A stretch of 64,000 nt of DNA from Litoditis marina (lineage: Eukaryota; Nematoda; Chromadorea; Rhabditida; Rhabditidae): positions 11,869,759 through 11,933,758 of the forward strand of contig OZ038434.1 of NCBI GenBank assembly GCA_964036275.1, written 5' to 3'. Below, piece by piece: positions 18,546 through 31,254 of this stretch. The notes under the pieces are model-generated. The model was given only the letters and a program-made list of their open reading frames with translations. It made no database searches and had not been told where the DNA came from. Positions within the stretch are counted from its first letter, which is position 1. Every line of letters starts with the position of its first letter. The position numbers and the translations under genes were made by a program.

Positions 18546-21500
18546 ATGGGAGGCCGTGTGCTCGGTAAAAAGACATGTCCACTCATGCTTCTATTCCGCC
18601 TACTCATTCAGGTTAGTTGCGTTAGTTGTTTTGGTTTAGTGGAGAGTTGCAGGAAAGTGTTCTCCAGTCTCTACTCATACTAAGTACACTTAGGGGTATG
18701 GCGAAATGGTTAATAATTCTGGTTGCGCGGTTCAAAAAAATCTCACAGACGCGAAATCGCAAAATATGGCAGAATTTAATATTTGGGGTACTTTTTACGT
18801 CATTTATACGGGTAAAAGACAAAAGGGGGGTCACTGAGCTATATTTCTCTCTCTCACTCTCTCTCTGTCTCTCTACAAACTTAAAAAATGAATGTGTTTC
18901 AGGTGGCTCTGTCCTCAGCTTCTGGCCTATCCCGATCGGCAGTGTTACTGGTAAATCCCCCTAGTTTCCACGACCTCACCGAAGGCTCGAATGCCACTGC
19001 ATTGGTTTCGGTCCAGATACCCAAGGAGACGTGGGAACAACAGGCTCCAGGCGAATGGACTATGGGATTCTGGTTGGTCATACATCACGAACAAATTCAT
19101 GTGAAAAATAGGGGTCGCGAGTTGAAAATTTACGAGTTTCATGCATAATTGGCAGTGAATAGCAAAATATAGACAAAAATCGCAGTTTTGGAGTGCTCGC
19201 GGCTCGAGAAAGATGGAGGGGATCACGAGATTTGAAGCCGAATATGAGATCCTTGGCGTTATTTAGTTCTAATGTTCTGGAACAGAGAAACAACTGATGT
19301 TGTTGACCTGCATTTCATGGAGTAGATGCCTAGAGTTTAACCTGTGGAGAATTATAGGCAAACATTGTATGGCTGGTAACAATTTTGCGACATAATGACA
19401 TACATGGGAACTGTGAACCACAGTGGTACCTGGTTTTTGAGCTCGTTAACCTCCTCGATGTTTCAACCCATGACGTGGCTCCCTAGCGCAAACCTTTCGT
19501 CGAATTTCCAAGAAAACGTTTATTTGAGTGTCGTGTGACTTTATATAGGCCCCAAGCAGCAATACCTCCTATACATCGGGGTTACTGGTGTGTGTGCAAT
19601 GTGTTTGTGAGCGCGATAGCTACAATATGGGTACTACAGTAGGAGTCACTTTGAAGTTATTCGCATATGTTATGTGTATGCGACTGAAAAAGGAATTTCA
19701 GACCTTACTTTCGCTCGTCTCTAAAGACGTTGCTAGTATCTTAAGAAAGTGTTGGTTTATGCATTCAATTTGTATCATAATCTTCTATCATCTTCATGTC
19801 CTTGCTCATTCAGGCCGGTGAAGGAAGAGTTATCTGGAGTAGCCTCGGTGGAGGAGAAAGTTCAACTGAATAAATCCTCGTTACATTTGAACAATCAGAG
19901 CACCCATTACACCATGGATGTAAGTTATTCTGGGTGCTGATAATTAAAAATCCGATGCTTCTGACTGACTAATTTACGATAACTTGATAAAATGTTGAAA
20001 CTTGAAACCTTGAACAGTTGTAGTACATGACGCTTTTCACTCCATATTCAACTACAGTATTTTTGATGTAAACGTTCTTTGGTGTTGACCAAGCTTGTGC
20101 AAACGTGGGGTCGTATCTCGATGCCGCGCCACCAGTTTGAAAATCAGCTCGAGAGATATATGTCTATTTCAAAGGTGTTATTCAATGATTTGTTAAAACA
20201 TACCTTCTCACTCATTCTTAGCCACAGTTTATTGAATTCAAGGAAACACCAGAAAAAAGATAGTATTATCTAAAAATTATTTCTTTTATGAATGAGTGAT
20301 TTGTCAACTAATTTTAACTAATTATATGCATACAGTATAATGTATTTTTTTCCAGACAGTGATTACCATCTCTGCTACTCAATTGGGAAAGACGGGACTC
20401 CGCCTTCGACTGGTCAGAGCAGAATCCTGGGATGATTCCGATGACTGGTGGACGGTAAGATATTGCATGGATTGTTCGATTATCGATTTTATCGATTAAT
20501 CCTTTGCTATCTGAATTCAGAATAGTGTGCCTCACTTTCCTGTGTAGCGGCGTAGACTGTAGCTAGGAATTCCGATGTTCGTCAATGGTTTAAATAGACG
20601 TGATGGGTGAATATTCAGATTGCGTGAATCAGACGTGATACTGTGAAGATACACATGTTTTCCTTATAAAAATCCACCTATAACGTCGTCGTTCGTCGTG
20701 AAAATATTGAAGGACCCTAAACAAGATGAGACCATCGAAGTTTTCTATATCCCCCAACTAGTTTCGTGTTGCAGACCGACCAGAACAAGAATGATATGAC
20801 GGAAGCAGAGAAGACACAGACGGTGGATGTGTGGGTGCGACGGAATGCCGAGTCGCAGCGACTGACCACCTATTTCGTCATCTCAGTAGTATTTCTCATC
20901 GTATTGGGCAACATTATGATGGGATGTGAGGTCGGTTGGCTTTTAAAGGTCTAAATTAGGGTTATGTATAAAATAGATAATATAATGTTAGATGAGTCTA
21001 CCTAGAGTGACAGAGAAATCAAACATCTACTAAACCGCTAGTAACCGCTCGATCGAACCGCTACTAGCTGGTTACTGCCACCAACTTTATATGGCTACTG
21101 ACATAAATGTATGTGGCTACTGAGCGCCGATCCAATTTTATGTGGAATTCACAAGCCCGAAGTTGTCGTGGTGGTTGAATACCGAAGATCATAAGGTGTT
21201 GATCATCTCCTACCTTGAATCCAGTTTATTCTTCATTTCAGTTGGATTTGAATGTAGTTCTGGAGACGATTCGACGTCCGGTTGCCCCAGCGATCGGTCT
21301 ATTGACACAGTTCCTGGTTATGCCTCTGGTATGTTTTAGCAGTTTCAGCATTGTGTAACCGAATTGGCGAAAGTGGTGTCTTCTTCTGTATAGAATTTGA
21401 ATATTCAGAATATGAGATTCTATACGTTTATCTTTCATGTATGATGTAAAAAGTGAGAGAGGGGGGAGAGAAATGTTAACTTTTTATCTATTTCGAATAT

Positions 21501-24084
21501 AACTTGTTTTAGTTGGCTTTCGGAATCGCTAGCACCGTGTTCGTTCCGCGCGGACTCTATTCCATGGCACTCGGTCTGTTCATCACTGGATGCTCACCCG
21601 GTATGTCTTTAACTGGTTACATCCAAATTTGGTTCGGTTTTGAAACAAACCACCTGGTTCGGGAAGAGTTGGTTCGATAGTTCGCTTTTGGTTTGGGAGT
21701 TTGGGAAGAGTTGGTTTTGGAAAAAAAATTCACCCATAGTTTCTGTGTTTCCGGTAACATTCATGACTTCCTTTCCTGTACATTCGTTCGACTTTGAGAT
21801 TATGGTTTTTTGCAAAGTTCGGAATCCCACTGAGAGAAAAGTTCAAGTTTCGAAGCTTTATTAACTGAGTTACGTTTCATAATCAATTATTCAGTACTAT
21901 ATTTTTCAGGTGGAGGTGCTTCAAATTTCTGGACTCTACTACTAGACGGAAATGTTAATCTCTCGGTCACTATGACTTTTCTTTCAACTCTTTTCTCGTT
22001 GGGTAAGTTATCCCTACCTCTATAGACTTCGTTGTTTTAAACTTCGTTCAATAGTGTGATTTGTCTATCTCTCCCTCAATTCAGAAAACTCTCATCCTAC
22101 TTGGCTCTTTCAATTTTTTTGATTACGTGAAAACCTTTGCAGTGATGATGCCGTTCTGGGTGAAAATGCTCGGATCTCGTTTCCTGGAGGGATTTTCCTC
22201 AACTGCCACGATTCACGTTCCTTACGGTTAGACATTTTCACCTATTGTACGTACGATAATATAAGATTCAGATTTTTTCAATCAATAAATGTTGCTAAGG
22301 TTTCATTAATCAACTGCCCAAAAGTTTCATCAATACATGTTTTCTGTCAATGTTTCATTAATTTCTTATTATTTAGCGAATATCACTCGTTCCCTGGCAT
22401 CGCTGGTTGTCCCTCTGCTGGTCGGAGTAGCCATTCAGAAGTGGAAACCCGAGTTGGCGGCTAAATCGAAAAAGGTTGGTCACGATCCTGAACTTCGAGT
22501 CTCTGACTCAAAAACATTCACGAAAGTACTCTGCGGTTGATCAGATATCAAAGAATCATAGTGAGGGAGCATGGAGATGAGAACGCGGACAGGGTAATAC
22601 ACTGCGTTTTTCTGATCTGCGCACTCTCTCGTCGAAAGCGCTTCAAAAGTGGCTGGAAATGGTCTGAGCAGACGGTATCAGACCGTTGGACGGTTGGACT
22701 AGCTTCCAGTCAAACTTGAACGAAACTGTGGCTAATTTTGATGCAAACTTCAAATGTTCGATCAAAATATGTCAATCAAAAATGGGCATTTAATAAACTT
22801 GCCAACTAGTGAGTTTCTGTGTAGGATTTTTGACCAACGTATTTGTTGCAGGTCATGCGTCCCTTCATCATTTTTACGCTCATCTTCGTAGTTGTGTTTG
22901 GAACGATTTCCAATTGGTACATGTTCCGAATGATGACGATGCCGGCTCTCTTTGGGTGAGTTTAAAGAACTGCTCTTTGAGACATCAACTCTTTTCTCGA
23001 TTCAACCACCAGTTTTCCTTAAAATTAATATAATAGAGGGAACGAGGAATGGTCTATTCAGCGACCGTTCTCGAAGTTATGCGACTAACATGTGGGTTGT
23101 TAATCGAGTTCAAAATTTCGAGTTTTCGAGTTTTGGGAAATTTCGAGTTTTTGAGTTTCGAGAAATTTCGAGTTTCTAGTTCGACTCAACTCGAAAATTT
23201 TCGAAACCCTAACAACCCTAATGTGGATATTTAACTTTTTAGATACATCAATAGTAACTGTCCCTTTTTTCTCCAGCGGTCTGCTTCTCCCGTGGTGCGG
23301 CTTCATGTTTGGCTGTTTCACCTCGATTCTTCTCGGGAGAAAACCGGGTGATGTGACGGCGATAGCTATAGAGACTGGCATCCAGAACACTGGAATAGCC
23401 ATTCTCCTGCTTAAGGTATGTATTGAATGAAAAGGCAATGGAGTCGTAAATCGAGCTCAACATTGTTTTCGAGTAGAAAGGTTCTTTCTCGACAAAGTGT
23501 TAGAAGGCTAACTTGCAGGCTTCCTTTGGACAGCCTGACGCGGACATAGGAGCTGTGCTGCCGGTGATTGTGGCCTGCTTCACGCCGGGACCTCTACTTC
23601 TGGGAGCCGCCGTGCATTTGTCCATGAAGGCATTCAGAAAGAGAAGGCAGACTGTGAGTTTGTCACCTTTAGTTCTCCTACCCTTGATATAGAGAATTTT
23701 TTAGCCTGCCGGTGGATGTTTTGCACAGAAAAAACAAGCTTACTGTAACTAGGGTGAAAAACAGCTAACCGCAAATTTCGTAAGAATTTCGAAAATTTCG
23801 AATGACGTGAATGACAACTCGTTTTGTTCCAGTTCACTTCAATATCATTTTGGTTATGAATGAATCTCTAGGCAGCTACTCGAAACGAATCAGGCGTTTG
23901 CATGAAATTAGATTGAAACTTTCATAAATAATTTCAGTCTGTCGATAACGTGAACAAAGCCATGTCAACTACGGCTTCTTGTCCCGAGATGAACTCCGGT
24001 ATGGCATTGGTACCGTCAACAAAGTCCCTGATCAGTACGCACAAGGGAGACCTTGCCAAATCCGGTGTACATTTAGAAGTTTAA
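18546..24084 (+). CDS. SLC10-family sodium/bile-acid-type transporter with N-terminal ectodomain
   Basis: Fourteen exons: 18546-18611, 18903-19072, 19814-19919, 20356-20454, 20775-20930, 21242-21328, 21513-21600, 21910-22002, 22143-22226, 22377-22474, 22852-22955, 23277-23415, 23519-23653 and 23938-24084. They give 523 residues with all phases matching. Residues 1-22 look like a signal peptide. About 23-180 form a hydrophilic, probably extracellular region with N-glycosylation sites (NAT, NKS, NQS). Membrane helices follow, with SLC10 marks QFLVMPL, CSPGGGASNFW, LSVTMT and ETGIQNTGIA (about residues 384-430). The long ectodomain resembles the SLC10A3/A5 branch more than the classic bile acid carriers NTCP/ASBT. 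It probably acts at a membrane as a sodium-coupled or related solute carrier; the substrate cannot be told. An acceptor-like AG lies 34 nt before the ATG. Confidence 0.9.
23097..23219. repeat. TTTCGAG-rich repeat, copy 1
   Basis: It begins GTTGTTAATCGAGTTCAAAA and ends near AAACCCTAACAACCCTA, with internal TTTCGAG and CTCGAAA words, so the ends are inverted (GGGTTGTTA/TAACAACCC). It lies in intron 11 of the SLC10-type gene. A longer copy is at 61079-61435 and a fragment at 30778-30812. Confidence 0.6.
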
Positions 24085-24596
24085 GTTCACCTAGTCATGT
24101 CATAGCCATTATTGGGTAGTTTGCACATTGAGTTCTATTAAACTCGGCATTTACATGTTCCAATGAGATCATTTCACTCACAATTCTATCCCACACTTGT
24201 ACTAGCTAGTTAGTTATCTATTGATTCTCGGTGTCACCTCTTAGTTGTCCAGTCTTATCGGGTTGCATCTTTATCAAAATGCACGTAGTTACTTTCTCAC
24301 TGTGATATACAGAGTATCCTCCTCTCACCCAGAGCTTCAAGTTTTTATTCACAGTTCTAGCATAATGAAGATTGTTCCATTTATATCCGTGCTATTCATT
24401 ATCATATCAAGAATTGAAAAAATTTATTAGTTCTAACGCAAAACTATCGGTAAAAATGATGTAACCGGAAATAAGCACTAATTGACTGGACAAACATCGA
24501 ATAACAAGAAAGTGTATAACGAAGAACAACGAGTGAGAACTAGGTATACCTGCGAAGCATAGAGCATTTGATAATAAGAAACAATCTGAGAAACAA
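24085..24596. other. Convergent 3' flank of SLC10-type gene and TOM70
   Basis: No gene seen. The two genes end towards each other about 510 bp apart. An ATTAAA near 24137 may serve as the plus-strand poly(A) signal. No repeat was recognised. Confidence 0.5.
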
Positions 24597-27500
24597 TTAG
24601 AAATTGCCTAACTTGAGGGCGGCCTCCTTCTTCGCCTCCAGCACCTCCCTCATTCGGAACACTCCCTGGATAACAGGGAAATCGATTGTTCCGTCGAACA
24701 TCTCCTGGGAACGGTCGATGTACGCCGACAGGGAATCGTACTGTTCTCTGAAATTTTCCAATTTTATGACCATGCAACATCGAAACCCTTTAATTGATTG
24801 ATTTAGATAAGTGACTGGTGGGATAGGTATATCTTGTGAAAACCAAACTACTATAATTGAGAAATAAACCAGCGAGCTACCGAAACGTACCTATTCATAA
24901 GTTTGTTTCCTAATTCATTCAGCTTAAGACTGGCGCACATCAAATTGGCCTCGGCATGGTGAGGTTCCAACGCGAGACACTTCTCCAAATAGACGATGGC
25001 CTCTGCGCCGTCCTGCGCCATACAACTGAAATACTTTTTATTTTTATTAATTTTATTTGAAAACCAGATGAGAATTGTACACGAAGTGAAGTCGAATTAG
25101 TAAAAAGTGGGGGAACCAACAAATGTGTGAGTTGTGTTTGGTTCGACCTCGATATCAGCAAAAAGTGAACGATACGAATTGCTGTGATACTGTAGCAGAA
25201 GTATTCTGCAAAAATAGAACAATACAAATGTTGCACAATGGTTCACGAAGCCCGCATGATATTTCAGAAATTGCCGAAGGGTATTTCATGTGTGCTTTGA
25301 CGACATGCGTGCGTTGTGAACCATTGTGCAACATTTGTATTGTTCTATTTTTGCAGAATACTTCTGCTACAGTATCACAGCAATTCGTATCGTTCACTTT
25401 TTGCTGATATCGAGGTCGAACCAAACACAACTCACACATTTGTTGGTTCCCCCACTTTTTACTAATTGTCCTTTTTTTGCTAGTTGTACTCCTACAACTT
25501 CATATGTTGCCTATTTACAGAGTGAATCATGTGAACTCATTATATTATTATGGAAATCTCAGTTTTGTGTGTGCACGAAGCCGAATACAGACCATAAAAT
25601 TGCTGATGTTGTAATATAACGCAGGTTACTGGCTCTGTGACTATCAACAACTGAACAAAAACGCTAAACGTTCCGATTGACATGTACACCGCTTTTAGCG
25701 GCGATAAGCGATGGGGATTGGCGCCATTGACAAATCTACAATTAGAGACACCAACTCACTTACAATATAGCCATTATTTCCAATACCACATCAAAAACCT
25801 TCGTTGAAATTTTTTTTCATTCCTGCGTCAATTGACACACGCGTCTGGCGCCAGAACGAAACGAAATTTTCTAGGTTTGTGAGCTACCAGTACACACTAC
25901 ATGTGTCAATTACTGATTGGAGCAATATTCAAACTATTCAATTGTCAGTTTCGTGTGTTTTTGTTTTGGCGGCATTTGGCGTCTGTTCCGAGCCAGACGA
26001 TAAAATTCGATTTTGAATTTGTGGATCTTTATTTCACATTGGAATATTCAATATCTGTTAACTTGAAACAGTTTGATTGGCGATAACTGATATTTTTCCA
26101 ACTTTGGCGCCAGCGCACAATGCCAACAGAACTTTTTTTGATTTTCAGATTGAGCATCTTACTTGCCATGTGATAGTTATTTAGTGTACCGAATTTCAGA
26201 CGATTCCATTCACGCTGTCGTGAGTTTGGGTTTTGGCGCCTGGTTCGAGCGCCAGAAGAAAAATTTCAGTATTGGAAAAAGGCTTCCACACTTTCCAACA
26301 AATTATTCAATTTCTATTAGTGTTCAACATTTTAGTTGATGATAAATAGTGTTTTGCCGTTTTTGGCGCCTATTGGCGCCAGCGCCGGGCGCCAATGGTG
26401 ATGTATTCATCTCAAATTTGGCGCGACGGGCTAACTTTTGCATTATAACTCATGTTTCAAATTTCAGCTAAATCGGTTCGGTAGTTTTTCCAATAGTGGT
26501 TTTTGGCGCCTATTGGCGCCCGCGCCCGGCGCCAATGAGGAGCTATACATCTCATATTTGGCGCGACATGCTAAATTTTGCATTAGAACTCATGTTTCAA
26601 ATTTCAGCTAAATCGGTTCAATAGTTTTTCTAATAGTCGTTTTTGGCGCCTATTGGCGCCCGCGCCCGGCGCCAGAGATTACATATACATTTCATACTTG
26701 GCGCGACGAGCTAACTTTTGCCATAGAATAGATGTTTCAAATTTCAGCCAAATTGGTTCAGTAGTTTTTCCACTACGATGCGGACAGAATTCCGTGAGGG
26801 AGGAGGGACGAGGGAGGAGGGACGAGGGACGAATTACGGCGGAACTTTTCAACAACGACACGAAACCATAACTCAGGCGAAAATAATCCGATTTGGCTGA
26901 AATTTTCACACAATGTTCAATTCGTGATTCTCTAACGTTCTCTCTTTTTAGTTTTCAAAAAAAGAATATGTTTGAAGATTTTTGTTAATTAAAAGGAAAA
27001 AAACGAGTCCGCAACGGCCAAACCAAAGACAACTCACGCAGAGCGCTTCGCGCTCCGCGCGATTTTCTGGGTATGGTCCCTTCTATGTAGCATTATGCTC
27101 CATAGTTGAATTGGATTTGATCCTAGGGAAAATATGCCAAAAAATATAGGCGAAAAGTCCGGCACAGAGATTGATGAAAATAAATGATAGAACTAACATC
27201 TTATCGATAATTGGTAGTTGGCAGCTTAGTGAAAATATAGGGGGTTGGTTTCTTCGAAACTGCTCGGTACACAACCGATACGGGGAGAAATGAACTCAAA
27301 AACAGGCGTAAATATAGAAACAATTTGAATTTGTACATTGAACTATAAAACAAAATGTTGGACCGTTTGTCTACCAGAAAGTTCGATAATCAAACTCTGC
27401 AGTTGACAATCCTATTTAGTTTAACCTGATTACAAGCCTCAAAGTCAACAAAGACGACAAGGAAAGATATCAGGTGCTCGCAGCGGGGATCGAACCCGGC

Positions 27501-30500
27501 AGCTGCGGAGCGCCACGGAACAGCTAAGCACTACACTATCTGTCACCTGCGGTCGAACAGATGAATCGAGGTTTGCATATCCGAATTGACGACCGTGTCC
27601 ATAACCTTTCTCGACATTTCTTCATTGCCGAATGTTGCGTACACCTGCAAAAAGTATTTAATACTACAAATGAAGAGCAGAATGCCTAAATGGAAGATTT
27701 TCTCAGATAAAAGCCATGTTCGCAGCATTTCCATTTTTGAATAAGAGCTTGTCAACAGTGCGACGTTGTTACCTAATATAATACAGGAAACAATTACTAA
27801 TTCAGTAGGAACTTGTAAACTAGTAATACCTTGGCTAGCAGAGACTGGGAATAATTGCTCTTAGGATCCAATTGGTTGACAAAAGTCTCCAGTTGAAGAA
27901 TCGCATTGTGAAGAATAGCGGCATCCATTTGCCCGTCAGTGTTGGCCAAAATTGCCAGGGTGAAACGGAGAAGCCTGAAAATAGACCATTAGACAATACA
28001 GTAAAGTCCTCGATGAACTAACGCCGCTATGGACGAAATCCTAGTAGTTTACAGATTCGCCAACGACAATATTATTGCACTCCGAAAAAAAATTATGCTC
28101 GTTCGCGTGGTCATACACCACCTAGAGGCAATGATTGGCTCTAAAAGTACGATTTGCATCTGTTTTTGAGCAATTTTCGATCCGCGACACTTACCTTCTC
28201 CAAGTCGCGAGCTCCCTCTCTTATGAGGCACTTTGTCAGTGAATGTTGCGGGTGAACCCAGCACCTACTTGATGTTGTTGTTATCGTCGATTCCCTCAGT
28301 GGAGAGTATCTTCATGGCCTCGTGGGCTTCGCCGCAGAGCACAAGTCGGAAAGCGGCCATCGCGTAGAAGTCCACATTGCGAATGTCGGACGAAACGGCA
28401 GCAAAGTAGGCCCTTGAATCATATTTATATACAAAAACATTCCCGAAATAGAAGAAGTTACAATACAATACAATAGTTTACTACGGAAGCAGAACCAGTT
28501 CGATTCGCCGTACCCATGTTATATTTCCAAGTTAGAAGAAGTTAGTATTCACGAATGTCCTTATTGAGGATTTAACGCACGTGAAACTGAAAACCATTAC
28601 AAAAACACATATTAGAGATTAAACTTTATAGCGAATAGAGATGGACTAAAAGCTCCTATTCAAAAACACTTCGTAGTGGATCTGAAACATTGTATAAGTT
28701 CATTTTTTGAGACTTGAAAACTAAACTAACTTCATTACGTCTTCCTTCGAACACTGCTTTTCGATGAGCAGAATGTGTTTGGAAGACTGTAGTTCCTTTT
28801 TCGCCTCCTTCTCTGGCTCGATCAGGGCGTCGAAAGCGGCGTCAAACTTTTCCAAACAACGCGTTGCCTGTAAATGTAATAGCAATAACGGAATAATTGA
28901 TCAATTTCTCAAAATCATAAATTAACCAATTAACGTTTTACCTTGCCCGAACGGCCGGTGAAACTTAGGAAACGGGCTTCTTCACACAAATCACACTTAC
29001 ATTTAGAGCAGAGCATGAAAGATTCAAAAAAAAAGAATAAATGTGACTCTCTGGAGTTAGACTCACATCCGCTTCCAGGTTCTGGTAGGAATAGAATCGT
29101 GCAGCCATGAGAAGAGCTTCCAGCTGTTTTTCTCCCTCTTCCGTCTCGAAAGTACCGGCTACCTGAAATACAATACAATACAATACAAGCTTTACCATCC
29201 TATCGAAAACTGGGGTTTTCATGTTTTCAACAATAACGTTCGACAATTATTCAAATTGGGGTAGACTAAAATCCCGATTTTGAAAAAAAAATGGGTGAAT
29301 CAATGAACCATCCAACCAAATCGCACTACGTTTGCTGGGAGTTGTGGGAAGGTGTTGTGCGTCAAAAGTACAGGCTACATGTTAATGCACGAATGGCAAT
29401 CGGAACTGGGACGTAAGAAAAGAGACAGTGAGAAAAGCAAGCTCATAAGTAAATAGTCAAATGTCACTGGAACTAATGTGAACGTGCGTTACTTTGAAAA
29501 CGGGTACGATACACGTGAAAAAAATGAAGTTTGGAGTTTTTCGCGAGTTTTGTGTTAAAAGAACAGAGAATGAGTAGCAAATATGAGCATGGGTCAGTGC
29601 CACTTTGAGGAGGCATTTCAGCTGTGAGCGCGCTTCGTATACTCTCTCTGGTAGGTATGAAACATCAGAAAAAAAGAGGAACAAACAATAGCAGAAAACA
29701 GGATGTTGTTGGAAGTGAACGCCCACTTTTAGTTTATAATATATACCTGAATTTATATGGATCAACGTCATAAATGATGGCAAATAGAGCTAGAGAAGAG
29801 CCAATCAAACTATTCAAGAGAAGTATTTGAAGAAAATTGTTCTAATCTTACTAACCTCGTCGTATTGCTTATCCGCTATCAACTGAAGTCCCTTCTCATA
29901 TTGCCTGAAATCGAAGAACTGAGACCAACAATGAAGGTACTGCTCGGAGAAGTTCTCGTAACTTGAAATCATTTTGAAGAGAAAATGATCGAGGAGCGCT
30001 CATCATGTAATAAAACAGAGAGAGAGAGAGAGACGGAGAGAGTGAACAATTAAATTTCGCCTTTAAACGAGGTGTGAAAGTAAAGCCCAAGTTTATAGAA
30101 CTCCTGAGTTTATTCTTGCATGAAAACTCTCGTAAAACAGGTAAAACTTACGTGGATGGATCTCCTTTCCAGTTCAATACATGTTGCCGCAAAATGTCAT
30201 TGACCACCGTCTTGTGCAACCAGGTGTACACCTTGAATAGTACTAATGAAAAGTCTTAACTACATAATGGTAACCTGTCATGGGTCGTCATTCCAGTGCG
30301 TTGTATAAAATATTCGTAGGGTGCAAGCGAAAACTCGACACCGACAGTTTACTAAGTGGGACGATTATGTGGACCAATCCCGACGCATCGGTTGTTTGAC
30401 CTACACATGAAAAATGTATTGCAGTTTAAAGGACCGAAGGGTTGGGATTGGTCCAAATAACCGTCCTTCTTTGAGTATGATACACCAATAGAAGCGAACC

Positions 30501-31216
30501 TTCTCATGTCGGACGGGTTTCTTCTGTCCCTTCTTGTGGGTGGCCGTCCATCGTTGATGGTGAAGCTTCTCCATCTCCTCGAGAAGCAGGGGAAGAACAC
30601 CGCCGGCCTGCTTGTCGAATGAGGCGTCCAGGTGGGTGGCGCAGAACGTATCTGAGAGAAGTTTAACATGTGAAATCCTATGTTAGATTTTTATTTATAG
30701 TTCAAACGGTAAACTAAAATTAGTATCAGAGAGAGGAGGAGAACAGATAAAAAGATATATGGCGAATTTTCACTAGCGTTGTTAATCGAGTTCATAATTT
30801 CGAGTTTAACCACCCAAATGTTCACTATAGAAACATTATCCGCGCCGTCACAGAAGACCATTATCAACCAAACAAAAGTAGTTATGAAAATGAAGTATCG
30901 AATAGCAAACAACTTACCAACGAGAGCCTCGTGGAATTCTCTCTTCTTTTCGTGAAGCCTGGCCTTGCGCCAGAAAGCCTTTCCGTAGGCTGGGTTCAAC
31001 TTCAGCGCTTCGATGCAGTCAGACATCATGTCGTCAATCGAGAACTTGCCCATGCGCTGAACATGTTAAACTTGCACTTTATTAAACACATAGCGGAATG
31101 CGCAACGTGGATAAAGCTTCTTTTGAAAAATGCTAGTCTGAAAAATCAGACTCAGAAAAGTTATGAATGTCTCAGTTTGAAAAACGTAAAAGGTAAAACG
31201 TGCGTTTTCAATGAAC

Positions 31217-31254
<38 letters not shown>

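Noticed and set aside
27476..27549. A functional tRNA gene
   Set aside because: A- and B-box-like words are present but the acceptor stem does not pair and the T stem has a mismatch.
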